Shown one piece after another: positions 17,707 through 26,303 of a stretch of 64,000 nt of DNA (its first letter is position 1; each line of letters begins with the position of its first letter). Source of the DNA: Serratia plymuthica NBRC 102599 (GTDB lineage: Bacteria > Pseudomonadota > Gammaproteobacteria > Enterobacterales > Enterobacteriaceae); NCBI RefSeq assembly GCF_001590925.1, contig NZ_BCTU01000014.1, positions 124,001-188,000 of the forward strand. Direction: 5' to 3'. The position numbers were made by a program, and so were the translations under genes. The notes beneath the pieces were generated by a model. That model saw only the letters and a list, made by a program, of their open reading frames with translations. It ran no database searches and was not told the origin of the DNA.

Positions 17707-19011
17707 TCAGTTAACCGAGGTGCCGGCGACCATCGCCACCGCCAAATCCTGCGCCAGCCTCTCCCGTTCTTCCTCCAGCAGGTTGGCCAGGCTGATACGG
17801 ACAGCCGGGCCACTTTTCAGTCGGAACGGCTCACCGCTTTGCACCAACCAGCCGCGCTGCGCCATGATTTGGCTGGCGGCGGCTTCTGAGCGCACCGGCA
17901 ACCAGATATGCACCCCTTCCCCCGACGGCAATGGCGTGCCGGCCAGTGCGCCCATTCGCGCTGCCAGCGCATCGCGCCGCGCCTGATAAGTTTCCTGTGC
18001 CCGTAACAGCAAGCCATCGCCCTGCACCTGCGTCCATAATTTGACGGCAATCTGCTGCAAGATATGGCTGACCCAACGCTCGCGGATGTATTGATCGGCA
18101 CGCATCGCCTGCAATAGCGACGGTTTGCCGCAGGCCAACGCAATGCGCAGGTCCGGGCTGAGGAACTTGCTCAACGACAGCACATACAGGCCGTTGTCGG
18201 CACTGCAGGGTAAATGCAGTGGTTGTTGCGACAGCGGCCCCCAGAAATCATCGACGATCGCCAGGCAATCGGGCCGTTGCGCCAGGAACTCGCGCCAACA
18301 CTTGGCGCGGGCAGCGCTGAGCGACATCCCGGTCGGGTTCTGCGCGCGCGGCGTGAGGATCACCGCGCAACCCAAGGTTGCGGCATCCTTCTCCGGCAGT
18401 TGGCACCCTTGATCATCGACCGCCAGCGGCAGCGGTTTCAGGCGAAGGTGCCGCAGCAACGTCAGCAGCGGCGGCCAACAAGGATCTTCCACCCATACCG
18501 CAGCCCCCGGTGCCGCATGGCAGCGCAGCGCCTTTTCAATGGCGTCCAGCGCGCCGGAAAACACCGCCGGTTCGCCCAACGCGGCACCTTGTTCGCTGAG
18601 CCACTCGCGCCCCAGCGTGCACAATGCCGGTAAATCGCCGCTGACGTCATAGCCATTTTGCTGCGGGAAGACGTCATCCTTACCCAGCGACAGTGCCGGT
18701 AGCAGCGCCGCATCCAGATTGCCACTGGCTAAATCGCGCATGCCTTCAGGCACCTGGCGTACGCTGCGCACCGCCCTTAACGGCTGGTCAAGCACCTGGG
18801 TACCGGCGCGGCCGCGGGTGGCCACCAAACCGGCATCCCGCAGCTTGCCGTACGCACTGGCGACCGTATTGGGGTTCACCCCCAGTTCCCCGGCCAACTG
18901 GCGCACCGGCGGCAACAGGTCACCCGGTTGCAAATCGCCCCGTTTTATCTGCGCGCCGATCTGTTCAGCAATCTGGACAGCGCTGCCGCCTTTTGCATAC
19001 AATGAACCCAT
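17707..19011 (-). CDS. MocR-family regulator (GntR helix-turn-helix + aminotransferase fold), PtsJ-like
   Basis: A 434-residue fusion. Residues about 10-75 are a GntR winged helix (IKRGDLQPGDLLPPVRQLAG, LGVNPNTVASAYGKLRDAGL); the rest is a class I aminotransferase fold with TPRAQNPTGMSLS, IVDDFWGP and the PLP lysine in SLSKFLSPDLRIAL. MocR proteins sense PLP or PLP adducts. Its close relative PtsJ in Salmonella controls pyridoxal kinase pdxK, and here the divergent operon ends in a pyridoxal kinase, which supports the same role. Confidence 0.87.
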   Translation of the reverse strand: MGSLYAKGGSAVQIAEQIGAQIKRGDLQPGDLLPPVRQLAGELGVNPNTVASAYGKLRDAGLVATRGRAGTQVLDQPLRAVRSVRQVPEGMRDLASGNLDAALLPALSLGKDDVFPQQNGYDVSGDLPALCTLGREWLSEQGAALGEPAVFSGALDAIEKALRCHAAPGAAVWVEDPCWPPLLTLLRHLRLKPLPLAVDDQGCQLPEKDAATLGCAVILTPRAQNPTGMSLSAARAKCWREFLAQRPDCLAIVDDFWGPLSQQPLHLPCSADNGLYVLSLSKFLSPDLRIALACGKPSLLQAMRADQYIRERWVSHILQQIAVKLWTQVQGDGLLLRAQETYQARRDALAARMGALAGTPLPSGEGVHIWLPVRSEAAASQIMAQRGWLVQSGEPFRLKSGPAVRISLANLLEEERERLAQDLAVAMVAGTSVN

Positions 19012-19079
19012 ACATAAAACCTTTTTGTATTAGTTCAAATAAGCTTACCCGTTTCGAACGCAAAAGTTAAGGGGTCAAC

Positions 19080-19334
19080 ATGGAAAAACATTACGTACTC
19101 GACATTCAGCACGCCGGCAAAGCCTTCGCCCGCATGCAGATGTTCACGCCCTGGGCTGCCGATCAACTGCAACAGGCCCTGGCCCTGTTTCCCGCCGAGC
19201 AGGGCTACCAATTGCACATCAGTCAGGTCAAAGAGCGGCGGATCCTTTATCAGAGCGGCGCAAGCGGTATTACCGTGCTAGGCGATGCGTTGGAACTGGT
19301 GCCTTATCACCACCCGAGGGAGATAGAGCAATGA
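19080..19334 (+). CDS. Small protein of unknown function in the pyridoxal-kinase operon
   Basis: An 84-residue acidic soluble protein (starts MEKHYVLDIQHAGKAFARMQ, ends PYHHPREIEQ). I recognise no domain, signal peptide or membrane segment. The ATG follows AAGGGG. It is the first gene after the divergent MocR promoter and overlaps the amidotransferase gene by 4 bp (ATGA), so it is certainly expressed with it; a small partner or regulatory subunit is possible. Confidence 0.7.
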   Translation: MEKHYVLDIQHAGKAFARMQMFTPWAADQLQQALALFPAEQGYQLHISQVKERRILYQSGASGITVLGDALELVPYHHPREIEQ

Positions 19335-20047
19335 AAAAAGTTGTCGCTATCAGGCATGTAAATTTTGAAAACCTCGGTATTCTGGGATCACTGCTTTCAC
19401 TGCGTGGCTATCAGATTGATTATTACGATGCAGGCCGTGACGATATCCGCGCCATCAACAATGAAGATACCGATTTGCTGGTAGTGCTCGGCGGGCCGAT
19501 CAGCGCCGCGCAGCATTTTGCCGGACAGCAGCACTATCCGTTTCTTAACGACGAGCTGGCGCTGGTCACCCAACGGTTACAGCAACGTCAGCCCACGATC
19601 GGCATTTGCCTGGGCGCGCAGGTGATGGCTCAAGCTTTGGGCGCCGGTGTAGTGTCGCTGGGCGTGAAAGAGATTGGTTACGCGCCGCTGACGCTGGCGG
19701 AAAATGAAGACTCCGTACTGGCGCCGCTGGCGGCAACGCCGGTGCTGCACTGGCACGGGGATATGTTTACCGTCCCGGAGGGGGCAACCTGCCTGGCCAG
19801 CACCGAGGCTTGCCGTTATCAGGCGTTTGAATATCAGGATTTCGCGCTTGGGTTGCAGTTCCACCTGGAAGCCGATCATCGCGATATTGAACGCTGGTTG
19901 GTTGGCCACGCCTGTGAGCTGGAGTTGGCCGGTATCGACCCGCAGCAATTGCGCGACCAGGCCGCACGCTACGGCGCAGAATTGGAACGACGCGCCCGCC
20001 AGGTGTTTGCGCGGTGGCTGGATAAAAACGAACAAAGGACGCGTTAG
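19331..20047 (+). CDS. Class I glutamine amidotransferase family protein
   Basis: A 238-residue GATase1 domain. The nucleophile elbow GICLGAQVMAQALGAGV carries the catalytic Cys, LQFHLEADHRDIE carries the His and Glu, and LLVVLGGPISA is the oxyanion strand. It is a stand-alone amidase domain of the GuaA-like type, so the ammonia acceptor is another protein or the true substrate is a gamma-glutamyl compound. It is coupled to the small upstream gene and abuts the kinase gene. Confidence 0.85.
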   Translation: MKKVVAIRHVNFENLGILGSLLSLRGYQIDYYDAGRDDIRAINNEDTDLLVVLGGPISAAQHFAGQQHYPFLNDELALVTQRLQQRQPTIGICLGAQVMAQALGAGVVSLGVKEIGYAPLTLAENEDSVLAPLAATPVLHWHGDMFTVPEGATCLASTEACRYQAFEYQDFALGLQFHLEADHRDIERWLVGHACELELAGIDPQQLRDQAARYGAELERRARQVFARWLDKNEQRTR

Positions 20048-20887
20048 ATGCAACAAGCTTCTCAATTGCAATCGCCGCTGATTGATGTGGTCAGCATTCA
20101 ATCGCAGGTAGTGTATGGCAGCGTCGGCAACGGTATCGCCTATCGCACCCTGCTGAAAAAGGGGTTGGAAGCGCTGCAGGTGCCCAGCGTGCTGTTCGGC
20201 TGTCCGCCCTATTACGGCGCCCCCAGCGGCGGCGTGATTTCCGTCGAATGGTTTAGCGGTTTTCTGGAGGATTTGATCGCTCGCGGTGTGATGAAACGCA
20301 CGCGGGCGGTGATCGTCGGCTATCTGGGTGATGTCGCCCAGTGTCATATTCTGGACGCTTGGTTGCAACGGGTTCGCGCTATCAATCCGCAGATAAAAAT
20401 CTATATCGATCCGGTGATGGGCGATTACGGTGAAGGCGTGTACGTGGACCCGCGTATCGTCAGTTGTTATCGCTCGCCGTTCCTGAGCCTTGCCAACGGC
20501 CTGACGCCCAATGGGTTTGAACTGGAGCAGCTTTGCGGGCACAGCCTGGCTACGCGGGAACAGACGCTGCGCGCTGCGCAGGCGCTGTTAAATGACACGA
20601 CCGAGTGGGTGTTGGTGACCAGCGCACCGGGCATAGCGGAAAACGACGACGAGTTAGGGTTATTGCTGGTCAGCCACAATCAGGTGCAAAGCTACACCCA
20701 CCCTAAAATCAAATCGAAGGTGAAAGGCACCGGTGACATGTTTACCGCGCTGCTGGTCAGCCATTTGCTGCACGGCAGAAGCCTCAACGACGCCATAGTT
20801 ACCGCCGGCGGCGAGGTGTGTGACGTGTTGGCGGAAGCGGAGCATTTCGGTTGGGAGGAGATTGGCAGCCTGCGCGCCTTGAGATAG
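20048..20887 (+). CDS. Pyridoxal/pyridoxine kinase (PdxK/PdxY family)
   Basis: A 279-residue ribokinase-like kinase. VVSIQSQVVYGSVGNGIAYR at the N-terminus is the signature shared by PdxK and PdxY. DPVMGDYGEGVYV, NGLTPNGFELEQLCG and the ATP-site/catalytic segment KVKGTGDMFTALLVSHLLHG follow. It phosphorylates B6 vitamers to salvage PLP. The MocR regulator across the promoter points to PdxK, as in Salmonella ptsJ-pdxK, but PdxY cannot be excluded. It starts directly after the amidotransferase stop. Confidence 0.85.
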   Translation: MQQASQLQSPLIDVVSIQSQVVYGSVGNGIAYRTLLKKGLEALQVPSVLFGCPPYYGAPSGGVISVEWFSGFLEDLIARGVMKRTRAVIVGYLGDVAQCHILDAWLQRVRAINPQIKIYIDPVMGDYGEGVYVDPRIVSCYRSPFLSLANGLTPNGFELEQLCGHSLATREQTLRAAQALLNDTTEWVLVTSAPGIAENDDELGLLLVSHNQVQSYTHPKIKSKVKGTGDMFTALLVSHLLHGRSLNDAIVTAGGEVCDVLAEAEHFGWEEIGSLRALR

Positions 20888-20931
20888 GACAGAGTCATCG
20901 CGGGGCAGCTCGCTGCCCCTGTTCGTCTGAT

Positions 20932-21645
20932 TCAGCGTTTCTTCTTTTTATTGAAATCTAATTCAAACGCAAACACCGCGCTCTGGATTTTTCTTTCCAT
21001 TGCCAGGCCGAGATTGATAAAGCGGCACGACAAACGCGAGAAATGCACCGGTTTGTCATTGTCATCCAACTCCTGATCTTCGTTGATCACCATCAGTTCC
21101 ATATTGACCTTGAAACTGCCGTAACTGCCAAGATCCAACAGCGCCTTTTTGAACTGGAGGCCCGGTTGAAGTTTGGCCGGCAGCGGGCCGTCGAAGCGCA
21201 AGCCCACACCGCCGGCAGAGAGATCGTGGATCCTTAATTGGTACGCGGTACCGTCGGCATATTCTCCGCTGCAGAGAAACTGACGCCAGTGTGGCGTGGT
21301 GACACGGAATTGACGGCGGCGCTGGATGTAAACCAGCTCCTTTGGCAGGCGGGTTGAACAGGCTTGAACGCCCAGATGGTCGGTAAATTCTGGTTGGCCA
21401 ACGGCAAATTCGATCTTCGCATCATTGCTTTCAATCACGATGGTAAATTCGCCACCCGCCCGCGTATCCGCATCGTCGCCGCTGAAAACGATATTGTCCG
21501 GACCAACGCTCAATAATAAGCTCTGAAACTGCTGCTGCTGGTTAACGACCCGCAGCGGGGTGCGTTGTTTACAAATGTCACGCAATATCGCCAGAACCTC
21601 AAAACGCTCCCGTTTGATAAACAATCCGTTATCATTGTGCTCCAC
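20932..21645 (-). CDS. ycgR: Flagellar brake protein YcgR (PilZ domain, c-di-GMP receptor)
   Basis: A 237-residue protein with an N-terminal YcgR domain (FEVLAILRDICKQRTPLRVV) and a C-terminal PilZ domain. The PilZ domain carries the RRRQFR c-di-GMP loop and DLSAGGVGLRF. When bound to c-di-GMP, YcgR acts on the flagellar motor to slow swimming. The GTG start at 21645 is chosen because AGGAGAG lies 4-5 nt upstream and alignment with E. coli YcgR begins there; the open frame to 21795 has no family similarity. Confidence 0.88.
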   Translation of the reverse strand: MEHNDNGLFIKRERFEVLAILRDICKQRTPLRVVNQQQQFQSLLLSVGPDNIVFSGDDADTRAGGEFTIVIESNDAKIEFAVGQPEFTDHLGVQACSTRLPKELVYIQRRRQFRVTTPHWRQFLCSGEYADGTAYQLRIHDLSAGGVGLRFDGPLPAKLQPGLQFKKALLDLGSYGSFKVNMELMVINEDQELDDNDKPVHFSRLSCRFINLGLAMERKIQSAVFAFELDFNKKKKR

Positions 21646-21718
21646 ACGTCTCTCCTGACTCTTCCCAATGGCGATTACACATTCCTTACAGTTATCATCA
21701 CTGGGAATATTCCTAAAG

Positions 21719-22501
21719 TCAAATTTGCCAGCGATGCCAGGCCTGTGGGAGCAGTCTTGCGAAGCGTTTTGCCCAGGCCCGCTGGCCACGTTCATCGGCG
21801 ATCAGATCCTGGCGGATCTCGATGCCAACGTAAGGTAACCCGCGTCGTTCCGCATGCACCGGTAGGGTGTAATCCGTCGCGTCGGTCATCGCATAAGGTT
21901 CGTTGACCCCCACCAGCAAATCCCCCTCCTCCCGCAGCAGCTCTGCCAGCAGGTGGGCAAACGCCGGTTGGCGATTAAACAACAGCCCAACCTGCCAGGG
22001 GCGGGAATGGCCTTTGAACACCGGCGTAAAACTGTGCATCGCGATAATGGCGGTGGGTTTTTCGCGCAGCTGCCGCTCGCCCAGCGTATCGTCGATGCGG
22101 TGGTGATACGGCAGGAAAATTTCCCGCTCGCGGGCCAGCGCGTGCTCGGCATCAATGCCGATATTGCCGGGAATAGGCGTCAGCTCCGACAGATGCGGGA
22201 TCGAGCTGGCGATGCCCGGAGCCCGGTTGCAGTCGATCACCAAACGTGAGTAACGCTGATGAATCAGCGTGGCATCCAGATGGCGGCTAAGGTGACGTGA
22301 AACCTCCAACGCGCCAATATCCCAACCGATATGACGGTCGATTTCACCGGGCGGCAGCCCCAGATCGCCCAAGCGTTGCGGTATCGCCTGGCCGGCGTGA
22401 TCGCACAGCAATAAAAAGGGCGCGGTGCCCTTGGGCGTTTCAACCGCAACGGCGTGAGGCTCATCGGCGGATAACAATTGCGGAACAAAGGACTGTGGCA
22501 T
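21719..22501 (-). CDS. N-formylglutamate amidohydrolase family protein
   Basis: A 260-residue hydrolase. FLLLCDHAGQAIPQRLGDLG, HIGWDIGALEVSRHLSRHLD, IDCNRAP and IIAMHSFTPVF are motifs of the FGase/HutG-like family, which cleaves N-formyl-L-glutamate to glutamate and formate in histidine breakdown. No hut genes are near, so the substrate may differ. The start is the ATG at 22501, preceded by CCGGAG; the upstream in-frame TTG/ATG candidates add a non-homologous decapeptide. Confidence 0.8.
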   Translation of the reverse strand: MPQSFVPQLLSADEPHAVAVETPKGTAPFLLLCDHAGQAIPQRLGDLGLPPGEIDRHIGWDIGALEVSRHLSRHLDATLIHQRYSRLVIDCNRAPGIASSIPHLSELTPIPGNIGIDAEHALAREREIFLPYHHRIDDTLGERQLREKPTAIIAMHSFTPVFKGHSRPWQVGLLFNRQPAFAHLLAELLREEGDLLVGVNEPYAMTDATDYTLPVHAERRGLPYVGIEIRQDLIADERGQRAWAKRFARLLPQAWHRWQI

Positions 22502-22598
22502 GCAAAACTCCGGGGTGGGATAAAGCCTCATCCTAGCGCTATCCCACCGCTGGCCCCAAGCCGGGGCTTAGATCAAAAACGCATGATTGCGTGGCCGA

Positions 22599-24320
22599 TC
22601 ACTCTATGCAGGCTTCCTGCGGCTGATGAACCGCAATATAACGCTGGAAGCGCGACGGTTTTAGCCGGGTGAGATCAACCAACACCAATCCGTCGATACA
22701 GTTGTTGAACGCCGGATCGGTGCCAAAATCAATAAACTGCACCCCGCCCGGCTCACACAGCTCGGTATATTGTTTATACAAGGTCGGGATCGAGCAGCCA
22801 ATGTTGCTCAGCAGGCTTTTCAGCCGCACCAGATCTTCTTGATAATTATCGCCGGCAAATTGCGCCAAGACCTGCGGCAGCGAAGCCGGATAAGGCTGCC
22901 GAGACTGCGCCAACGCGCTTCCCGGTGAGAAATACAACCGGTAGAAGGCGATCAACAGGTCACGCGCCGCCACCGGCATACCGCCGGATATGGAGACCGG
23001 ACCAAACAGATAGCGATACTGCGGGTATTTTGCCAGGTAGGCGCCAATACCCAACCACAGGTAATCCAGCCCACGTTTGCCCCAGTAGGCCGGTTGGATA
23101 AAGCTGCGGCCCAGTTCGATGCCCTGCGCCAGGATCGGTGCCATATCGCGGTCATAATGGAATAGGCTGTTGCTGTATATGCTTTCCAGGCCCTTGCGCT
23201 CCAACTGCTCGGCGGTGGGGATAAAACGGTAGGCGCCGACAATTTCCAGTTCGTCCGCATCCCATAACACCAGGTGATAATAATCGTCGTCATAACTGTC
23301 CAGATCGCGCCGGCGGCCAGAACCTTCGCCCACCGCGCGGAAAGCGATCTCGCGCAGGCGACCTAGTTCACGCAGGATAGGCGTACGAGCCTCATCCTGG
23401 CGGCGATACAGGTAAATGATTTTGCCGTCCGGCGTTACGCCAAGTTGTTCGCAATTTGCCAACGCCTTCTTCAGCTCAAGCCGATCTTCAGGCAGGGCGA
23501 TGGCCGATTCGCTGGCGAACAGCCCTTCCTTGCCCTGGCCCAAACGATAAACGTGACGACGGAAGCGTTCGGCCAAATCTTTGGCGCTGGTGTGACCATC
23601 GTGCCAGTTGGCGAACGGAATGCGGCCACCAACGCGGATTTTGATACGGCCGCCCTGCTGCTGGAACATTTCACGTACCAGCAACAAGGTGGATAACGGG
23701 CGGTAGACCAGCGAGGTGAAGTAAAACAGGTTGCTGTTACGCGCGCTGATGTGGATCGGCACAATAGGCGCCCGCGCCTTGGCCGCCAGGCGTAAGAATC
23801 CGGTATGCCAGTGGCCGTCGCGAATGCCTTTCGGACTCATGCGCGACACTTCGCCGGCGGGGAACAAGATCAGCGCACCCTGTTTGTCTAGCTGCGCCTG
23901 CATGCCTTCAATTTGCTTGCGGCTGGTTTTATAACCCACGTTGTCCACCGGCACGAACAGGCTGCGCAGCGGTTCAATATAGGTCAGCAGTTGGCTGGCG
24001 ACCACCTTCACATCCGGACGCACCGCCGCGACCGCACGCAGCAACACCAAACCGTCCAGCGAGCCGATGGGATGATTCGCGACCAGTACCACCGGTCCCT
24101 GGCTTGGAATATTTTCCAGATCGCCATCCACCAGCTCACAGCTGAGGTTGAAGTAATCGACCACTTGCTCGATCAAATCCAGGCCCTTAAGGTGCGGATA
24201 ATCGGCAGCAAACTGTTTGAATTCTTTTTCGAAGAGTAAAGTTCTGAGCAGGCTACGCTGCCAGGCAGGGGTATTGCGGTGTGGAAATGCATCTTGCAAC
24301 AGAGAATCCAAGCTAAACAT
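22599..24320 (-). CDS. olsF: Bifunctional acyltransferase for ornithine lipid synthesis (OlsF)
   Basis: A 573-residue protein with two enzyme halves. Residues about 60-260 are a PlsC-type O-acyltransferase (NHPIGSLDGLVLLRAVAAVR, the HX4D-like motif; FPAGEVSRMSPKG). Residues about 300-520 are a GNAT-like N-acyltransferase (LVLWDADELEIVGAYRF, GRSFIQPAYWGKRGLDYLW). This fusion matches OlsF of Serratia proteamaculans, which makes ornithine lipids from ornithine and acyl-ACP, replacing OlsB plus OlsA. An upstream Pho box fits induction by phosphate starvation, when such lipids substitute for phospholipids. Stand-alone hemolysin-like acyltransferases are the alternative reading. Confidence 0.82.
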   Translation of the reverse strand: MFSLDSLLQDAFPHRNTPAWQRSLLRTLLFEKEFKQFAADYPHLKGLDLIEQVVDYFNLSCELVDGDLENIPSQGPVVLVANHPIGSLDGLVLLRAVAAVRPDVKVVASQLLTYIEPLRSLFVPVDNVGYKTSRKQIEGMQAQLDKQGALILFPAGEVSRMSPKGIRDGHWHTGFLRLAAKARAPIVPIHISARNSNLFYFTSLVYRPLSTLLLVREMFQQQGGRIKIRVGGRIPFANWHDGHTSAKDLAERFRRHVYRLGQGKEGLFASESAIALPEDRLELKKALANCEQLGVTPDGKIIYLYRRQDEARTPILRELGRLREIAFRAVGEGSGRRRDLDSYDDDYYHLVLWDADELEIVGAYRFIPTAEQLERKGLESIYSNSLFHYDRDMAPILAQGIELGRSFIQPAYWGKRGLDYLWLGIGAYLAKYPQYRYLFGPVSISGGMPVAARDLLIAFYRLYFSPGSALAQSRQPYPASLPQVLAQFAGDNYQEDLVRLKSLLSNIGCSIPTLYKQYTELCEPGGVQFIDFGTDPAFNNCIDGLVLVDLTRLKPSRFQRYIAVHQPQEACIE

Positions 24321-24360
24321 CGCGTTATCTCCTGGCTTAGTCGCTGCAAACTTAAGCCAG

Positions 24361-24393
24361 CGCTATGACCCTAACATGTCAGTTACATGACAG
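24361..24393 (-). promoter_or_regulatory. Pho box array upstream of olsF
   Basis: Read on the minus strand, three consecutive 11-bp units occur: CTGTCATGTAA, CTGACATGTTA and GGGTCATAGCG. The first 18 bp match the Pho box consensus closely. The array lies about 40-75 bp upstream of the olsF ATG. Confidence 0.68.
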
Positions 24394-24872
24394 AAAAATG
24401 AAATCCCTCGCCTATCAGGTATAGCAAATTATTGAAGAGATGGCGGCGACGGTTTTTCCATCACTGCCGGCGTAGCATTTTATGCGCCTGAAACCCGCAC
24501 CTGGATGCGCCGAACATCGGCCACTGGAACGACGCCCCGGCAAAGACGGGGTTAACCGGTAGCGCAGAGCCACGGGGGGGAAAGCTATTCCATGCGCAAC
24601 ATTCCGACAGCCTGGAGGGGTTATTATGCGACATATTTCACCTTATTCCCGCACGGCCAACCACAAAATCATTAACCCGGCTTCACTATGATCTACATCA
24701 TGGCATTACCTCACCCCTCTCACTATTATCAAGTTAATTGGCATGGAGTATAAGAATACTACCTAAGCCATTTCCCAGCCTGAGATGCTGAGTATTTATT
24801 CTTTGATAGCAGCCATTATATTTTTTAACTTTTTTATGGTTGGCATAATTTATTCTAGTCGAGGAATTAATC
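24394..24872. other. Intergenic region with a hairpin and a possible 21-codon ORF
   Basis: No established gene is visible. CCCCG at 24535-24539 pairs with CGGGG at 24547-24551. An ATG at 24626 sits 5 nt after GGAGGGG and opens a 21-codon frame ending at 24691. The last 150 bp are AT-rich and probably hold the promoter of the secreted protein at 24873. Confidence 0.4.
24626..24691 (+). CDS. Possible 21-residue small protein or leader peptide
   Basis: The reading frame MRHISPYSRTANHKIINPAS-L is preceded by a strong GGAGGGG site with 5-nt spacing. Nothing is recognised in the peptide and conservation is unknown, so it may be chance. It lies upstream of the fimbrin-like gene and could be a leader. 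Confidence 0.25.
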   Translation: MRHISPYSRTANHKIINPASL

Positions 24873-25184
24873 ATGTCTCATTCTCTAATCGCACTGGTAC
24901 TGTTCGCCTTGTTACCGGTAACCTTGCACGCAGCCCAGGAAGCCAGCAAAGTCAGCCCATCCGGCACCCTCTATTTTGCGGGTAAAATAGCTGCGCCCAC
25001 TTGTGAAATTAGACGGGATGACGGCCAGTTCGTTTCATCCTGCTACCGAAATACCGCTGACAGCCGCTTCGGTTATATCACCATGCCGCTAAGCGCAATG
25101 TCATCGGAATTAATTTCCGACGCCACCATCGAAAAAATAAACAATAATCCTGACATGCAGAGAGTAACACTGAGTTATAACTGA
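24873..25184 (+). CDS. Short secreted protein resembling the N-terminus of a type 1 fimbrial subunit
   Basis: A 103-residue protein with a clear Sec signal peptide (residues 1-20, ending LHA-AQ). The mature start GTLYFAGKIAAPTCEI resembles the first strand of fimbrial major subunits, and a second cysteine follows 12 residues later (VSSCY). Fimbrial subunits are about 180 residues, so this is either a truncated relative or a separate periplasmic family. An AGGA site precedes the ATG. There is no chaperone-usher operon nearby. Confidence 0.6.
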   Translation: MSHSLIALVLFALLPVTLHAAQEASKVSPSGTLYFAGKIAAPTCEIRRDDGQFVSSCYRNTADSRFGYITMPLSAMSSELISDATIEKINNNPDMQRVTLSYN

Positions 25185-25414
25185 CCCTGGAAAAGCATCA
25201 ATAGCCACCAAGGGAAAACAATAAAAAACCGCGTACAAATTGTAAGTTAACGTTATAAATTAGAACGCATCATTGATACTTTCACCCGGTCCTCTACTCT
25301 CATCCCCGCGATGGGCAAGACATCATTGCCCATCCATCTTCATGTCCGAAATCCGCCATCGCACCGTCGCATTTCGTGCAATAATCTCCCCATCAAACGT
25401 GAGGAGTGATCAAA

Positions 25415-25939
25415 ATGCAGACCTTTTTTATTGATCGTATGGCGACGCCGGTTGGCGAACTGGTGCTGATTGCCGACGAACAGGACCGTTTGCGCGCTAT
25501 CGACTGGACCGAGCACGAAGTGCGCCTGATGAAACTGATGAATACCCATTACCGCGCCGACCGTTTCCAACTGCAGGAAAAGCATAACCCCGGCGGCCTG
25601 ACCGACGTCATGCAACGGTATTTTGCCGGTGAGCTGACGGTGATAGACGACCTGCCGGTGATGACCGCAGGCACTGAGTTCCAGCGCACCGTCTGGCAGC
25701 AACTGCGCCAGATACCCTGCGGCGAGATCATTACCTATGGCGAACTGGCGAAACGCATCGGGCGCCCAACCGCCTCCCGTGCGGTCGGTATGGCCAATGG
25801 CTCCAATCCGATCAGCATTGTGGTGCCTTGCCACCGGGTGATTGGTTCGCAGGGTGCATTGACCGGTTACGCCGGCGGTGTACAGCGCAAACAGTGGCTG
25901 CTGAAGCACGAAGGCTATTTGCAGAAAGACTTACTTTAA
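25415..25939 (+). CDS. ogt: Methylated-DNA--[protein]-cysteine S-methyltransferase Ogt
   Basis: A 174-residue suicide DNA repair protein that takes alkyl groups from O6-alkylguanine and O4-alkylthymine. The active site PCHRVIG, the recognition helix region [20 protein letters not shown] and [16 protein letters not shown] match E. coli Ogt. The ATG at 25415 lies 8 nt from GAGGAG; the GTG at 25406 overlaps that site. The ogt-fnr-uspE order is conserved with E. coli. Confidence 0.93.
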   Translation: MQTFFIDRMATPVGELVLIADEQDRLRAIDWTEHEVRLMKLMNTHYRADRFQLQEKHNPGGLTDVMQRYFAGELTVIDDLPVMTAGTEFQRTVWQQLRQIPCGEIITYGELAKRIGRPTASRAVGMANGSNPISIVVPCHRVIGSQGALTGYAGGVQRKQWLLKHEGYLQKDLL

Positions 25940-26303
25940 TGCGCCAGCGCGCTCTGGCGTGGTTGGGGAAAGTAGATCGGCCGGAGCGAAGCAGGCAATA
26001 TTGCAAGTTCCGGCTGCTACTGCGTAACCCAATGGCTGGAAATGCCGAGAGTAAAAGATTCCTTATGCAAGAAAACCCTGCGTAATTTGCGGTTTCTGAC
26101 GGGGCATAAAGGGCGGCTGCGCCTGCAAGCCATTCACGTAAGTTATAAACAAATCAAAAAATTTCAGTCAGCTACAGGATAATCATCGGCATAAGCGAAC
26201 AAAATTCGCACACAACACCCCTCTTCATGTTAACGCTACCCTTATCACCTGCAACAAAAGATGTTAAAATTGACGCATATCAATTATTGAATGAGCGTAA
26301 TCT
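25940..26303. other. ogt-fnr intergenic region
   Basis: No gene is visible. A CGCCAG/CTGGCG hairpin lies just after ogt at 25942-25959, and an FNR box lies at 26270. The AT-rich segment from 26150 on should contain the fnr promoter. Confidence 0.5.
26270..26283 (+). promoter_or_regulatory. FNR box upstream of fnr (autoregulation)
   Basis: TTGACGCATATCAA matches the FNR consensus TTGATnnnnATCAA at 9 of 10 defined bases. It ends 20 bp before the fnr ATG, consistent with the known anaerobic autorepression of fnr in E. coli. Confidence 0.7.

Noticed and set aside
21646-21795. Longer ycgR reading frame with 50 extra N-terminal residues
   Set aside because: The extra part has no family similarity, while the GTG at 21645 has a good ribosome site and aligns with YcgR.
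24500-24640. Resemblance to a c-di-GMP (GEMM) or cobalamin riboswitch (CGGCAAAGA, GTAGCGCAGAGCCACGGG)
   Set aside because: Motif order and the required P1/P2 pairings do not form; the strongest fold is a simple CCCCG/CGGGG hairpin.
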